64,000 bases of DNA from Veillonella absiana (GCF_032970905.1 NZ_JAWJZA010000001.1), one strand, 5' to 3'. Counted from the stretch's first letter, positions 8,418 to 17,565 are shown. Numbers and translations are program-made. The notes: generated by a model not told the origin, from the sequence alone.

Positions 8418-9437
8418 TTAACGTAATTGCAAAATTTCTGCAATGCCTTCGGCGGCTTTGTCATCAATGATAAGCATGCCTTTTTTACAAGCCCTCATGA
8501 TACCGATGATGGCCATAGATTTTTCCCTGCCTCCAGCCACTGCGATAACATGTGGGATATCCTTGATAGATTCCAGTGTAATGCCCACATTATTGCTAGC
8601 ATACACAATATCACCATCCATCGTACAGTAATGACCTAGGGCCTCGCCGACAGCTTGTTTTTGTTCCAAATAGTCTTTTAACTCTTTGCTCAAATGTCGT
8701 TGGTTCGCCATATGCATGGCCTGACCAATACCAAAGATCAATATGTCCGTTTCATTAGATAGTTCCTCGATTTCTTTGATTTGTGGTTCCATCTGTAACA
8801 GAACTTTCAACGAATCCTCCGATAATCCATCGGGTAGATGAAGCATTTTATAATTACCTTGTAATTGTTCTGCTAGTACTGCAGCAATTACATTTGCTTG
8901 GTATTCAACGCGTTCACCAATTCCGCCACGAGCGGGAATCACGGTAGGTTGAATTTTTTTCTGAGGCATCGCATCGGCCATAGCAGCCATCGTACTACCA
9001 CCACTGACGGCGATAATATCATGAGCTTCCATGATATCCTGCAGTTCCTTGGCCGCTGTAAAACCCAATTGTTTCAGCATCGTTTGACCATCACCGCTTG
9101 TAATGACCACCTTATCTAATTGCAAGGCCTGTTGAATCAAGACCTCTAACTCGTTGATTTTATTTAGCTCATGCAAGGCACTACCTAGTTTTGGTAATAA
9201 TGCTTTTCCTTCTTCTGAAAGCACCATCCCCTGCTGCGTAAATTCAACCAGCCCATTGTCCTTCATCAACTCCACATGGGATCGCACAATCCGTTCCGAC
9301 AATTTGCTAAGACCAGACAACATACGACGTCCTACAGGTTGAGAATAAGAAATGTGATTTAATAGAACATATCGTTCCTCCACAACATCCATAAGCTCTG
9401 GCGCGATACGTTTATAAATCTCTATTAATTCATTCAT
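8418..9437 (-). CDS. cggR: Central glycolytic genes regulator, SorC/DeoR family
   Basis: A 339-aa transcription factor with an N-terminal winged helix-turn-helix (about residues 15-75) and a C-terminal SorC-type sugar-phosphate binding domain carrying VSGGSTM, VIPARGGIGE and IFGIGQAM segments. In Bacillus CggR represses the gap operon and is relieved by fructose 1,6-bisphosphate; the same role is inferred from its place as first gene upstream of gap-pgk-tpiA-gpmI-eno. The start at 9437 is chosen over the ATG 12 bases upstream because GGGGTGG lies just before it, while the earlier ATG abuts its own AGGAA. Confidence 0.92.
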   Translation of the reverse strand: MNELIEIYKRIAPELMDVVEERYVLLNHISYSQPVGRRMLSGLSKLSERIVRSHVELMKDNGLVEFTQQGMVLSEEGKALLPKLGSALHELNKINELEVLIQQALQLDKVVITSGDGQTMLKQLGFTAAKELQDIMEAHDIIAVSGGSTMAAMADAMPQKKIQPTVIPARGGIGERVEYQANVIAAVLAEQLQGNYKMLHLPDGLSEDSLKVLLQMEPQIKEIEELSNETDILIFGIGQAMHMANQRHLSKELKDYLEQKQAVGEALGHYCTMDGDIVYASNNVGITLESIKDIPHVIAVAGGREKSMAIIGIMRACKKGMLIIDDKAAEGIAEILQLR

Positions 9438-9466
9438 GATCCACCCCATTTCCTATAAGACCGGAC

Positions 9467-9495
9467 ATTATTCACTATTAGAAACACAACGTCAA
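9467..9495 (-). promoter_or_regulatory. Promoter of the cggR operon
   Basis: Minus-strand -35 TTGACG (9490-9495) and -10 AATAAT (9467-9472) with 17-nt spacing, placed about 30 nt before the cggR start. Good sigma-A type match. Confidence 0.65.
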
Positions 9496-9658
9496 TATAA
9501 TCTAAGTACTAAATACACTAGTTATTCGATTACACCATCATCATTTACGTCCCACCTAAGCAAATTAAGTCCCAGCTAAATCAAAAAAATCCCTCTACAC
9601 ATGTATTTTACCCCCTATAACAAAAATCTTCAAGTAAAATTTATTTAAAACACATACA

Positions 9659-9686
9659 TCTTGCGAGTTCCATCTTGCGAGTTCCA
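9659..9686. repeat. 14-bp tandem direct repeat
   Basis: Two exact, adjacent copies of tcttgcgagttcca. No further copies were noticed in the window. Function unknown. Confidence 0.8.
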
Positions 9687-9928
9687 TATCAACTAAATAC
9701 TCCATATAGTACCAATCATTCTAAGCCGTATGATAAAATGCACCTAAATTACTCTACCCTTTAGCGCTGACCACACACGAATACAGGCAAATCCGTACGG
9801 TTCCCCCACCTCCAAGCATATGGCAGAACAAAAACTCCATCTCCTCCCGCTCTATCCCTAACACGGATACATTTCTACCTAGCTCACCTATACTGCGATC
9901 GTATTTTCTGACAAATAAGGAAATAAAG

Positions 9929-9997
9929 AGCCCCCAATATAATCTTGTAGCGACATTACGCCGAAGGCGTTCCGAGCAAAAGATTATATTGGGGGCT
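9929..9997 (-). repeat. Perfect 18-bp inverted repeat with a nested hairpin, likely upp terminator
   Basis: The arms 9929-9946 and 9980-9997 (AGCCCCCAATATAATCTT and its exact complement) enclose a 33-nt centre with a second hairpin ACGCC-GAA-GGCGT (9958-9970). It begins 13 nt beyond the upp stop and would fold in the upp transcript. The following T tract is weak (CTCTTTATTT), so it may be a terminator, an RNA-stabilising 3' structure or a small palindromic mobile/repeat element. Confidence 0.6.
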
Positions 9998-10009
9998 ACA
10001 AATATTTAA

Positions 10010-10636
10010 TTATTTAGTACCGAAAATACGATCACCAGCATCTCCCAAGCCAGGAAGAATGTATCCGTGTTCATTTAATTTTTCATCTAGTGCTGCCACA
10101 AAAATCTGCACATCAGGATGTTGTTTATTTACTTCTTCAACACCTTCAGGTGCCGCTACTAAACACATCAATTTAATGTTTTTAGCACCTTTTTCTTTCA
10201 ATAATGTAATAGCTGCAGATGCACTACCTCCTGTAGCAAGCATTGGATCTGTGACGATAAAATCGCGTTCACCCACATCACTAGGTAATTTGCAATAATA
10301 TTCTACTGGTTTTAAAGTTGCTGGATCACGGTATAAACCAACATGACCAACCTTAGCAGTTGGGATCAATTCTAACATCCCATTTACCATACCTAAGCCA
10401 GCACGTAAGATTGGAATAATACCCACTTTTTTACCAGCAATACGTTTACCGACCATCTTAGTTAGAGGCGTTTGAACTTCCACGTCTTCCAATGGAAGGC
10501 TTCTGGTAATTTCATAGCCCATCAATAAGGTAATTTCATCTAATAATTGACGAAAATCTTTAGAGCCTGTGTTTTCATCACGCATTAGCGTAACTTTGTG
10601 TTGAATCAACGGATGTGTCATTACATTTACATTCAT
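10010..10636 (-). CDS. upp: Uracil phosphoribosyltransferase
   Basis: A 208-aa salvage enzyme converting uracil plus PRPP to UMP. The PRPP loop FIVTDPMLATGGSASAAI, the N-terminal HPLIQHK and the uracil-binding C-terminus PGLGDAGDRIFGT are typical, and length is normal. AGGAGG lies seven bases before the ATG. In Bacillus upp also follows glyA; here it is separated from glyA by a terminator and probably has its own promoter. Confidence 0.97.
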   Translation of the reverse strand: MNVNVMTHPLIQHKVTLMRDENTGSKDFRQLLDEITLLMGYEITRSLPLEDVEVQTPLTKMVGKRIAGKKVGIIPILRAGLGMVNGMLELIPTAKVGHVGLYRDPATLKPVEYYCKLPSDVGERDFIVTDPMLATGGSASAAITLLKEKGAKNIKLMCLVAAPEGVEEVNKQHPDVQIFVAALDEKLNEHGYILPGLGDAGDRIFGTK

Positions 10637-10745
10637 GACGGTGCCTCCTAAAAATGACTACTTCTACAACATGTACTCTTCTATCTCATACTATATATTA
10701 ATACAAATGACAAAAAATTTAAAGATTTACACGTAATTTACATAG

Positions 10746-10778
10746 AAAAACGACACAAATCCGAAGAAAGGTGTCGTT
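10746..10778 (-). terminator. Rho-independent terminator after glyA
   Basis: Minus-strand stem AACGACAC/GTGTCGTT (10749-10756 with 10771-10778) followed by a T5 tract, about 90 nt past the glyA stop. Confidence 0.8.
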
Positions 10779-10868
10779 ATATCTATAATAAGTGGATGAA
10801 CTATAATAAAACTTTATTTTGCAAAGATCTATTCACAATCCAATGATTATCATGTACTAACTTACTAA

Positions 10869-12101
10869 TTAGTACAATGGATATGCTGCTGTTAATGCAT
10901 CTACGCGTTTACGAGCATCTTCTTGTACAGCTTTGTCTTCTGGATTTTTCAATACTGCTGCAATGATAGATGCAATTTCTTCCATATCTTTTTCTTTTAA
11001 ACCACGAGTTGTTAATGCTGGTGTGCCAAGGCGAATACCGCTAGTTACAAATGGGCTAGCTGGATCGAATGGAATTGTATTCTTATTACATGTAATACCG
11101 ATTTCATCTAATAAATGTTCTGCATCTTTACCAGTTAAACCAGTATTACGAACGTCTACAAGCATAACATGTGTATCAGTACCACCAGAAACAATTGTTA
11201 ATCCTTCTTTTTGAAGTGCTGCGGCCAATGTCTTAGCATTATCGATAACTTGTTGTGCATATACTTTGAATTCTGGTTGTAATGCTTCACCAAGTGCCAC
11301 TGCTTTTGCTGCAATCACATGCATCAATGGGCCACCTTGGATGCCAGGGAAGATGGCTTTATCGATTTGTTTTGCATATTCTTCTTTGCAAAGAATCAAA
11401 CCACCACGAGGACCACGTAATGTTTTATGAGTTGTAGTTGTTACAACGTCAGCATATTCCACTGGATTTGGATGTAAACCAGCAGCTACTAGGCCAGCAA
11501 AGTGAGCCATATCTACCATGAAAATAGCACCAACTTCATGAACAACAGCTGCCATCTTTTCAAAGTCGATAATACGACTATAGGCACTACCACCAGCGAT
11601 AACCAATTTAGGTTTTGCTTCCAATACTACTTTGCGGAATTCTTCATAGTCGATTTGTTGAGTATCTGCATCTACACCGTAAGGTACTACATTAAAGTAG
11701 TTACCAGATACGTTTACAGGAGATCCATGAGTCAAATGACCACCATGAGACAAATTCATGCCTACAATAGTGTCACCAGGTTGTAACAAAGCAAAGTATA
11801 CGCCAAAGTTTGCTTGGGAACCAGAATGTGGTTGTACATTTGCATGTTCAGCACCAAATAGACGTTTTGCTCTTTCAATAGCAAGAGTTTCGATAACGTC
11901 AACATTTTCACAACCGCCATAATAACGTTTTCCTGGGTAACCTTCTGCATATTTATTAGTTAAAACACTACCTTGTGCTTCCATAACTGCTTGAGATACA
12001 AAGTTCTCAGACGCAATCATTTCTAATTTGTCGCGTTGACGCATTAATTCTTGATCAATAACAGCTTTCACATTTGGATCTTGTTTTGCTAAAAAACTCA
12101 T
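10869..12101 (-). CDS. glyA: Serine hydroxymethyltransferase
   Basis: A 410-aa PLP enzyme transferring the serine hydroxymethyl group to tetrahydrofolate, giving glycine and 5,10-methylene-THF. The PLP lysine is in TTTTHKTLRGPRGG (K226); ASENFVS, YAEGYPGKRYYGGC and VDMAHFAGL are typical. AGGAGG precedes the ATG. It is the last gene of the prfA-to-glyA series, following rpiB by 16 nt, an order shared with Bacillus. Confidence 0.98.
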   Translation of the reverse strand: MSFLAKQDPNVKAVIDQELMRQRDKLEMIASENFVSQAVMEAQGSVLTNKYAEGYPGKRYYGGCENVDVIETLAIERAKRLFGAEHANVQPHSGSQANFGVYFALLQPGDTIVGMNLSHGGHLTHGSPVNVSGNYFNVVPYGVDADTQQIDYEEFRKVVLEAKPKLVIAGGSAYSRIIDFEKMAAVVHEVGAIFMVDMAHFAGLVAAGLHPNPVEYADVVTTTTHKTLRGPRGGLILCKEEYAKQIDKAIFPGIQGGPLMHVIAAKAVALGEALQPEFKVYAQQVIDNAKTLAAALQKEGLTIVSGGTDTHVMLVDVRNTGLTGKDAEHLLDEIGITCNKNTIPFDPASPFVTSGIRLGTPALTTRGLKEKDMEEIASIIAAVLKNPEDKAVQEDARKRVDALTAAYPLY

Positions 12102-12117
12102 AATGTCCTCCTAAAAT

Positions 12118-12555
12118 CTATTCTTCAATATCTGCAATTTTAGCGACACGACGTTCATGTCGGCCACCTTCAAATTCAGTAGTTAACCAAATTTTCACAA
12201 TGTCTCTAGCTAGACCCGGACCAATAATGCGTTCCCCCATTGTTAAAATGTTAGCATTATTATGTTCACGAGATGCATGAGCAGAGAATGTGTCATGACA
12301 AAGCGCAGCACGAATACCTTTTACCTTATTCGCAGCAATACCAATGCCGATACCAGTTCCACAAATCAAGATGCCACGGTCAAATTCGCCGTTCGCCACA
12401 GCATTTGCTACAGGAACTGCAATATCAGGATAATCAACAGAATCAGTACTATTTGTACCAAAATCAGTTACTTCGTAACCTCCATCGGCCAAAAGAGATT
12501 TAATATCTTCTTTTAAATGTAAGCCACCATGATCACAACCAATTGCTACTTTCAT
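12118..12555 (-). CDS. rpiB: Ribose-5-phosphate isomerase B
   Basis: A 145-aa RpiB/LacAB-type isomerase interconverting ribose 5-phosphate and ribulose 5-phosphate. GCDHGG, the catalytic-Cys segment ILICGTGIGIGIAANK and REHNNANILTMGER are characteristic. The open frame starts 11 codons earlier inside the phosphatase gene; the ATG at 12555 is chosen because GGGGTG lies five bases before it and the typical MKVAIGCDHGG N-terminus begins there. Confidence 0.96.
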   Translation of the reverse strand: MKVAIGCDHGGLHLKEDIKSLLADGGYEVTDFGTNSTDSVDYPDIAVPVANAVANGEFDRGILICGTGIGIGIAANKVKGIRAALCHDTFSAHASREHNNANILTMGERIIGPGLARDIVKIWLTTEFEGGRHERRVAKIADIEE

Positions 12556-12568
12556 TTTGTCACCCCTA

Positions 12569-13012
12569 TTATTCACCATCAACTGCACTAAGGCCTTTTG
12601 TTACCAAATCTTGTATTTGCGTTGCACACGCATCATATACCTCTTGACTCTGACCAAATGGATCTGCCACTTCACCTTCACTGCCACCCCATTCAGCTAA
12701 AGTTTTAATTTTAGACTCAAGAAACGGAAACTGACGAAGTAGTACAGATTTATGCTCCTTTGTCATACCGATAATTAAATCAGCTGCATTCACTAGTTCC
12801 ATTGTTAATGGTCTAGAGCGATGTTCTGAAATATCCACGATAGAAGCAACTGCTTTCACAGCTTCCTCTGTAGGTAATGCACCATATGCTGCAAATAGGC
12901 CTGCAGAAATTGTTTCTACTGCTTTGCCCTCTTGTTTGGCAAGCTCTCTTGTTAAGCCTTCCGCCATAGGACTTCGGCATGTATTGCCGGTACAAACAAA
13001 TAAAATATGCAT
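12569..13012 (-). CDS. Low-molecular-weight phosphatase, likely protein-arginine phosphatase YwlE type
   Basis: A 147-aa LMW protein phosphatase. The P-loop CTGNTCRS places nucleophile Cys7, Thr11 and Arg13 exactly as in Bacillus YwlE, where Thr11 (instead of the Ile/Leu of tyrosine phosphatases) gives specificity for phosphoarginine. The general-acid Asp is in VADPFGQS. Its position between sua5 and rpiB matches ywlE in Bacillus. Role inferred: reversal of arginine phosphorylation. A protein-arginine kinase (McsB) is not in this window. Confidence 0.88.
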   Translation of the reverse strand: MHILFVCTGNTCRSPMAEGLTRELAKQEGKAVETISAGLFAAYGALPTEEAVKAVASIVDISEHRSRPLTMELVNAADLIIGMTKEHKSVLLRQFPFLESKIKTLAEWGGSEGEVADPFGQSQEVYDACATQIQDLVTKGLSAVDGE

Positions 13013-13056
13013 TGTTACATCCTTTTCAGTACAAATAACCTGATGGCTATTTATAC

Positions 13057-13085
13057 ATTATACCAAATAACTCCAATATGTAGAA
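13057..13085 (-). promoter_or_regulatory. Candidate promoter for the phosphatase-rpiB-glyA genes
   Basis: Minus-strand extended -10 TGGTATAAT (13057-13062 for the hexamer) with a poor -35 TTCTAC at 17-nt spacing, about 45 nt before the phosphatase start. Confidence 0.5.
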
Positions 13086-13198
13086 ACAAAAATACATCTC
13101 AAAGGGACAACCTTTATTTCTAATATTTCATAGTACAATTCTAATGAAAGCATATAAAATTTCATCATCTCTAGTATACCAAAGATTAGCAAAATTTT

Positions 13199-14335
13199 TT
13201 ATACATATATCACATGTTTATTACTTGCCTTTTCCATGCGATTCATAATAGCTACACCGATACCTTCAGATAATACACCTTGTGCTAAAATACGCGTAAC
13301 GCCAGCTTCATTGAATAGTAATAGTGATTTGTAAAAGCTATGTGCCAAAGCCACATAGTCTAATGATGAACCATATACAATACAATAATATTGTTTATCA
13401 TCTGTAATATCTGAACCGAGTAATTCAAATACCTCTTGGCTCAGTAATAAACCAATTTTTGACTGTACCGTTCTTATTGAATGCTTCGTTTGTGTATCTA
13501 ATAATGACGTATCAGATTCTATTAAGCTCTGTTTAATCGCCTCTGCCACATTCCTATCGTCCCCTACAAAGGTAATCATAGGAGAATCTGGTGCATAGTG
13601 TTTATACTTCATACCTGGTGCCTTTGGAACAGTCTTTCCAGTGACCAGATTCGGATCATAATCCACATGAGCGACTACAGTTTCTAGCATTTCCTTCGTA
13701 ATACCACCGGGCCGCAAAATGGTGACGGCATCATCATGAACCTCAACTACAGTCGATTCCACGCCAATTGTACAGGGGCCATCGTCTAAAATATACTCAA
13801 TGCGACCATTCATATCATGATACACATCCTCTGCCGTTGTGGGACTTGGTCGCCCAGATATATTCGCACTGGGTGCTGCCACAGGAACGCCAACTGCTAC
13901 CAATAACTCATGACAGATAGCATGATCTGGGCAACGTAATGCCACCCGAGGTAATCCACCAGTAGCACGATCAGGTACGAGGTCTGATTTAGGTAATGTT
14001 ATGGTCAATGGACCTGGCCAAAAAGCATCCATTAATTTTTGCGCTGTTTTCGTTACCTCTAATACCAACGGTTTGATACTTTCTGCATCGGGTACATGAA
14101 GAATCAGTGGATTATCAGATGGGCGTCCTTTAGCTGCATAAATACGGTCCATGGCCTCTGGATCGAGGCCATTGGCCCCTAATCCATATACTGTTTCCGT
14201 GGGAATTGCCACCAATTTCCCATTCCGAATGGCTGCCCCTAATTGTATTAGCATGCCTCTAGATGGCTCTTGAACTACTTGTGTGATGATATCGCTCTTG
14301 ATTTGAGCTGAACTATTCAATTGTTCTTTGTCCAT
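13199..14335 (-). CDS. L-threonylcarbamoyladenylate synthase, Sua5/YwlC type
   Basis: A 378-aa two-domain protein. The N-terminal YrdC domain (about 25-225) has KLVAIPTETVYGLGANG (44-56 region), AKGRPSDNPLILH, PGPLTITL and SGRPSPTTA; the C-terminal Sua5 domain follows the PGMKYKHYAPDSP linker. It makes threonylcarbamoyl-AMP from threonine, bicarbonate and ATP for t6A at position 37 of ANN-decoding tRNAs. AAGGTGG precedes the ATG. It follows prmC by 12 nt, as in other Firmicutes. Confidence 0.95.
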   Translation of the reverse strand: MDKEQLNSSAQIKSDIITQVVQEPSRGMLIQLGAAIRNGKLVAIPTETVYGLGANGLDPEAMDRIYAAKGRPSDNPLILHVPDAESIKPLVLEVTKTAQKLMDAFWPGPLTITLPKSDLVPDRATGGLPRVALRCPDHAICHELLVAVGVPVAAPSANISGRPSPTTAEDVYHDMNGRIEYILDDGPCTIGVESTVVEVHDDAVTILRPGGITKEMLETVVAHVDYDPNLVTGKTVPKAPGMKYKHYAPDSPMITFVGDDRNVAEAIKQSLIESDTSLLDTQTKHSIRTVQSKIGLLLSQEVFELLGSDITDDKQYYCIVYGSSLDYVALAHSFYKSLLLFNEAGVTRILAQGVLSEGIGVAIMNRMEKASNKHVIYV

Positions 14336-14347
14336 ATAGACACCACC

Positions 14348-15214
14348 TTACATACGTTTTGCTACTATAACGCGATTAATCCCAGCTAAATCCTTACAAT
14401 ACTGAATCTCGTGAAATTGACCTGTAGCTTCTAACAATTGACGTACGTCATCTCCCTGATGTATACCAATCTCCATAGCTAATATGCCACCAGGCACGAG
14501 GTACTGACCACTATTAGCTACTAATATACGATAGAAATCAAGGCCATCTGCGCCACCTTCAAGGGCCATATGTGGTTCCGCCAACACCTCTGGTGCTAAT
14601 ATTCTCATATCTGCTGATGTAATATACGGTGGATTGGAAACGATGACGTCAAAGCTTTCACCAGAATGTTCAATAGCCTTGAACATATCAGAATGTTTAA
14701 ATATACTGCGCTCAGCAAGCTGTAATTGATTACGATTCTGCTCTGCTACCTGTAATGCCTGTATTGATAATTCCAAGCCCATTCCACTTGCCTGTGGTAA
14801 ATAATGTAATAAGCTCAACAGAATCGTGCCTGGGCCACTGCATACATCGAGAATACGTCCAGAAAAATCCTTAGGTAATGTATCTAATACGTATTCCACT
14901 AAGGTTTCCGTATCAGGACGCGGAATCAGTACATGTTCATTTACCTTAAAGGTAAGCCCCATAAAGTCCTTTTCCCCAATAATACTGGCCACGCTACGGC
15001 CCTTTGCACGTTCTTGTACAAGTGGACGAAAAGCGTCTAACTCCTCTTGCACTAAAGGTTGGTCATAGTGAGTATATAAATAAATACGATCTTTCCCTAA
15101 TATATGAGAAAGCAGTACTTCCCCATCAAGTCGAGGTGAATCCATCTCCTTGCTACGAAAATACTGCTCTGTCCATTGGAGAATACGACCGACAGTCCAA
15201 ATCTCCTTATTCAT
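14348..15214 (-). CDS. prmC: Release factor glutamine N5-methyltransferase
   Basis: A 288-aa SAM-dependent methyltransferase that methylates the Gln of the GGQ motif of RF1/RF2. The catalytic NPPY is at 194-197, the SAM loop is ILDVCSGPG (about 121-129) and the N-terminal helical RF-binding domain ends at the LIPRPDTETLVE segment. Its start overlaps the end of prfA by 8 nt, with AAGGAG inside prfA, so the modifier is coupled to its substrate gene. Confidence 0.97.
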   Translation of the reverse strand: MNKEIWTVGRILQWTEQYFRSKEMDSPRLDGEVLLSHILGKDRIYLYTHYDQPLVQEELDAFRPLVQERAKGRSVASIIGEKDFMGLTFKVNEHVLIPRPDTETLVEYVLDTLPKDFSGRILDVCSGPGTILLSLLHYLPQASGMGLELSIQALQVAEQNRNQLQLAERSIFKHSDMFKAIEHSGESFDVIVSNPPYITSADMRILAPEVLAEPHMALEGGADGLDFYRILVANSGQYLVPGGILAMEIGIHQGDDVRQLLEATGQFHEIQYCKDLAGINRVIVAKRM

Positions 15215-16289
15215 TATTTGCTGCTCCTTGCATTTTAGCAGCTTGGTCAGCTGCTACAAGGCCTTGAATGAGTTCATCAAGGTCACCATTTAAAATGGCA
15301 TCTAATTTGTACAATGTTAAATTGATACGATGATCTGTCACACGACCTTGAGGGTAGTTATAGGTACGAATACGTTCACTACGGTCACCAGTACCAACTT
15401 GACTCTTACGGTCAGCGGCTACAGTAGATGCGGCCTCTTGGTCTGCCTTATCTTGCAAGCGTGCACGCAATACTTTCATCGCTTTATCACGGTTTTTGAG
15501 CTGAGAACGTTGGTCCTGACAAGCTACAACAATACCTGATGGGATGTGAGTAATACGTACAGCAGATTCTGTTTTATTAATATGCTGACCACCGGCACCA
15601 CTGGCACGGTATGTATCGATTTGAAGATCTTTTTCGTTGATTTCAACATCAACCTCTTCCATTTCTGGCAATACCGCTACCGTTACAGTAGATGTATGAA
15701 CACGACCTTGTGTTTCAGTTGCTGGTACACGTTGTACACGATGTACGCCAGATTCGAATTTCATTTTAGAATATACACTATCGCCATCAACAGAGAATAC
15801 AACCTCTTTGAAACCACCCAGTTCCGGTTCATTAGCATCAATGATATCGCACTTCCACCCTTGCGTTTCCGCATATTTTGTATACATACGGAACAAGTCA
15901 CCGGCAAATAATGCGGCTTCATCACCACCTGCACCACCACGAATTTCAATGATAATATTTTTATCATCATTAGGGTCTTTTGGTAACAACAAAATGTGAA
16001 GTTTTTCTTCTAGCTCTTCACGTTGTTCCTTCAACTCTTTTAATTCCTCTTGCGCCATGGCACGGAAATCTTCATCAAGAGATTTATCTTCTAAAACCTC
16101 CATCGCTTCGTCCAGGCCAGATAAAACTTTTTTATAGGTTCTGAAAGTTTCCACCGTATCTGTAAGGGACGCATGTTGGCGAGTCAATTTTTGCCATTCT
16201 TGTTGACGTGCAATGATTTCAGGGTCACTGATGCGTTGCTCAAGGTCCATAAATTTGTCTTCAATAACTTGTAATTTATCTACTAACAT
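15207..16289 (-). CDS. prfA: Peptide chain release factor 1
   Basis: A 360-aa RF1 recognising UAA and UAG. The anticodon-like PAT tripeptide lies in RVPATETQGR (189-191) and the GGQ peptidyl-hydrolysis motif in SGAGGQHINKT (233-235). The N-terminal coiled-coil domain is complete. AGGAG is upstream of the ATG. It follows the YqhQ-like gene and overlaps prmC. Confidence 0.98.
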   Translation of the reverse strand: MLVDKLQVIEDKFMDLEQRISDPEIIARQQEWQKLTRQHASLTDTVETFRTYKKVLSGLDEAMEVLEDKSLDEDFRAMAQEELKELKEQREELEEKLHILLLPKDPNDDKNIIIEIRGGAGGDEAALFAGDLFRMYTKYAETQGWKCDIIDANEPELGGFKEVVFSVDGDSVYSKMKFESGVHRVQRVPATETQGRVHTSTVTVAVLPEMEEVDVEINEKDLQIDTYRASGAGGQHINKTESAVRITHIPSGIVVACQDQRSQLKNRDKAMKVLRARLQDKADQEAASTVAADRKSQVGTGDRSERIRTYNYPQGRVTDHRINLTLYKLDAILNGDLDELIQGLVAADQAAKMQGAANNE

Positions 16290-16304
16290 AAATCTGATTA
16301 ACTC

Positions 16305-17195
16305 CTAATCTTCTTCATATGCATCTTCTTCGCTAGGTCGTACTTCTTGAAGAGCACGAATAGCTACTTCTATTTGATCATCATCAGGCTCACGTGTTGT
16401 CATATATTGCAACCATAAACCTGGTGTGATGAGTGCTTTCACAATTGAGTTCTCGCTACGACCAGCAATGCGAATCATTTCATAGGAAATCCCCGCCACC
16501 ACAGGCATCAATAATACGCGAGATACAATACGTTCCAATAGATTTGGCCAACCGAGGAACGCAAATACGAAAATGCTGACCACCATAACGATGAGCAAGA
16601 AATTCGTACCGCAACGGGCATGTAAACGTGAATGGTTACGTACATTTTCAACGGTCAGTTCCATGTCACTTTCATAGGTGTGGATAGTTTTATGTTCCGC
16701 CCCGTGATACTGAAAGACCCGTTTAATATCTGCCGTTAAGCCAATGGCCCATATATATAATAAAAACAATACGAGGCGAATCACACCCTCTACTAAGTTC
16801 AATGCTACATGATTATCCCCGATACCAGGAATCCATTTCGTTGCATACGTAGGCAATGCCAAAAACAATGCAATTGCTACAACTGTCGAGAACGCCATAG
16901 TCATGGCAATCTCAGTATTACTCATTTCCTCATCGTCTTCACCGGCAGCCTTGGCAGAGAAAGACAATGCTTTCATACCAATGATGAGTGATTCATATAA
17001 GGACACACAGCCTCGTAAAAAAGGTTTCTTTAAAATAGGAAATCGATCCGAAATAGATGTAGTCGCTTCCTTGTTGACAACAATGGAACCAGATGGTTCA
17101 CGTACCGCTGTCGCTGTATATCCAGGGCCACGCATCATCACACCTTCGATGACAGCCTGACCTCCAACAAATTTTTTAATCCGTTCTGTAGTCAC
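16305..17195 (-). CDS. DUF1385 family membrane protein, YqhQ-like
   Basis: A 296-aa integral membrane protein of unknown biochemical role. Recognisable DUF1385 segments are GGQAVIEGVMMRGP near the N-terminus, QYHGAEHKTIH in the middle and LHARCGTNFLL, with several hydrophobic segments between about 95 and 240 and a charged C-terminus. The start is a GTG with GAGGAG six bases upstream. The order rpmE - DUF1385 - prfA - prmC is common in Firmicutes. Confidence 0.9.
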   Translation of the reverse strand: MTTERIKKFVGGQAVIEGVMMRGPGYTATAVREPSGSIVVNKEATTSISDRFPILKKPFLRGCVSLYESLIIGMKALSFSAKAAGEDDEEMSNTEIAMTMAFSTVVAIALFLALPTYATKWIPGIGDNHVALNLVEGVIRLVLFLLYIWAIGLTADIKRVFQYHGAEHKTIHTYESDMELTVENVRNHSRLHARCGTNFLLIVMVVSIFVFAFLGWPNLLERIVSRVLLMPVVAGISYEMIRIAGRSENSIVKALITPGLWLQYMTTREPDDDQIEVAIRALQEVRPSEEDAYEED

Positions 17196-17222
17196 AAACG
17201 TCTCCTCTATTAAACAAATATA

Positions 17223-17243
17223 GGCAGAGCTCTAAGCTCTGCC
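17223..17243 (-). terminator. Hairpin after rpmE
   Basis: Perfect 9-bp stem GGCAGAGCT/AGCTCTGCC with a 3-nt loop, 28 nt beyond the rpmE stop. The following tract is only moderately T-rich (ATATTTGTTT), so termination may be partial with read-through into yqhQ-prfA. Confidence 0.65.
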
Positions 17244-17270
17244 ATATACATGCTAAGTAACAGTACGATA

Positions 17271-17468
17271 TTATTTACCGTAACGTTTGTTAAATTGTTC
17301 AATACGACCACGAGCTTGAGCCGCACGTTGTTGACCAGTAAAGAACGGATGACATTTAGAGCATACGTCTACACGAAGGTCACCTTTAACGGAACCAGTT
17401 TTGAAAGAGTTACCGCAACCGCAAGTAACTATAGCTTCTTTATAGTCTGGATGAATACCTTGTTTCAT
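17271..17468 (-). CDS. rpmE: 50S ribosomal protein L31, zinc-binding form
   Basis: A 65-aa L31 beginning MKQGIHPDY. The zinc-binding pairs TCGCGN and CSKCHPF are present, marking the C+ (zinc) paralogue. The open frame extends nine codons upstream, but the ATG at 17468 is chosen because AGAGGTG lies just before it and the family N-terminus starts there. Confidence 0.98.
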   Translation of the reverse strand: MKQGIHPDYKEAIVTCGCGNSFKTGSVKGDLRVDVCSKCHPFFTGQQRAAQARGRIEQFNKRYGK

Positions 17469-17509
17469 TCTATACACCTCTTTCCAGCATTCCAATATTA
17501 TTCTTATAG

Positions 17510-17538
17510 ATTATAGCACGATGAACCCTTAAATGCAA
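17510..17538 (-). promoter_or_regulatory. Promoter of rpmE
   Basis: Minus-strand -35 TTGCAT (17533-17538), 17-nt spacer, extended -10 TGCTATAAT (17510-17515 for the hexamer). Near-consensus, about 40 nt before the rpmE start. Confidence 0.8.
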
Positions 17539-17565
17539 TAGTTTAGTCAGCAGTACCGCTGATTT

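Larger units (their letters stand above)
9496..10009. other. Gene-free region between cggR and upp
   Basis: About 510 bases with no open frame of convincing length. It contains an exact 14-bp tandem duplication (tcttgcgagttcca at 9659-9672 and 9673-9686), a looser pair of GTCCCA(C/G)CTAA repeats around 9549-9585 and the long hairpin at 9929-9997. The rest shows no recognisable gene remnant. Confidence 0.6.

Noticed and set aside
15546..15911. 121-codon plus-strand frame opposite prfA
   Set aside because: Antisense to prfA, Phe/Tyr/Cys-rich unlikely composition, no SD.
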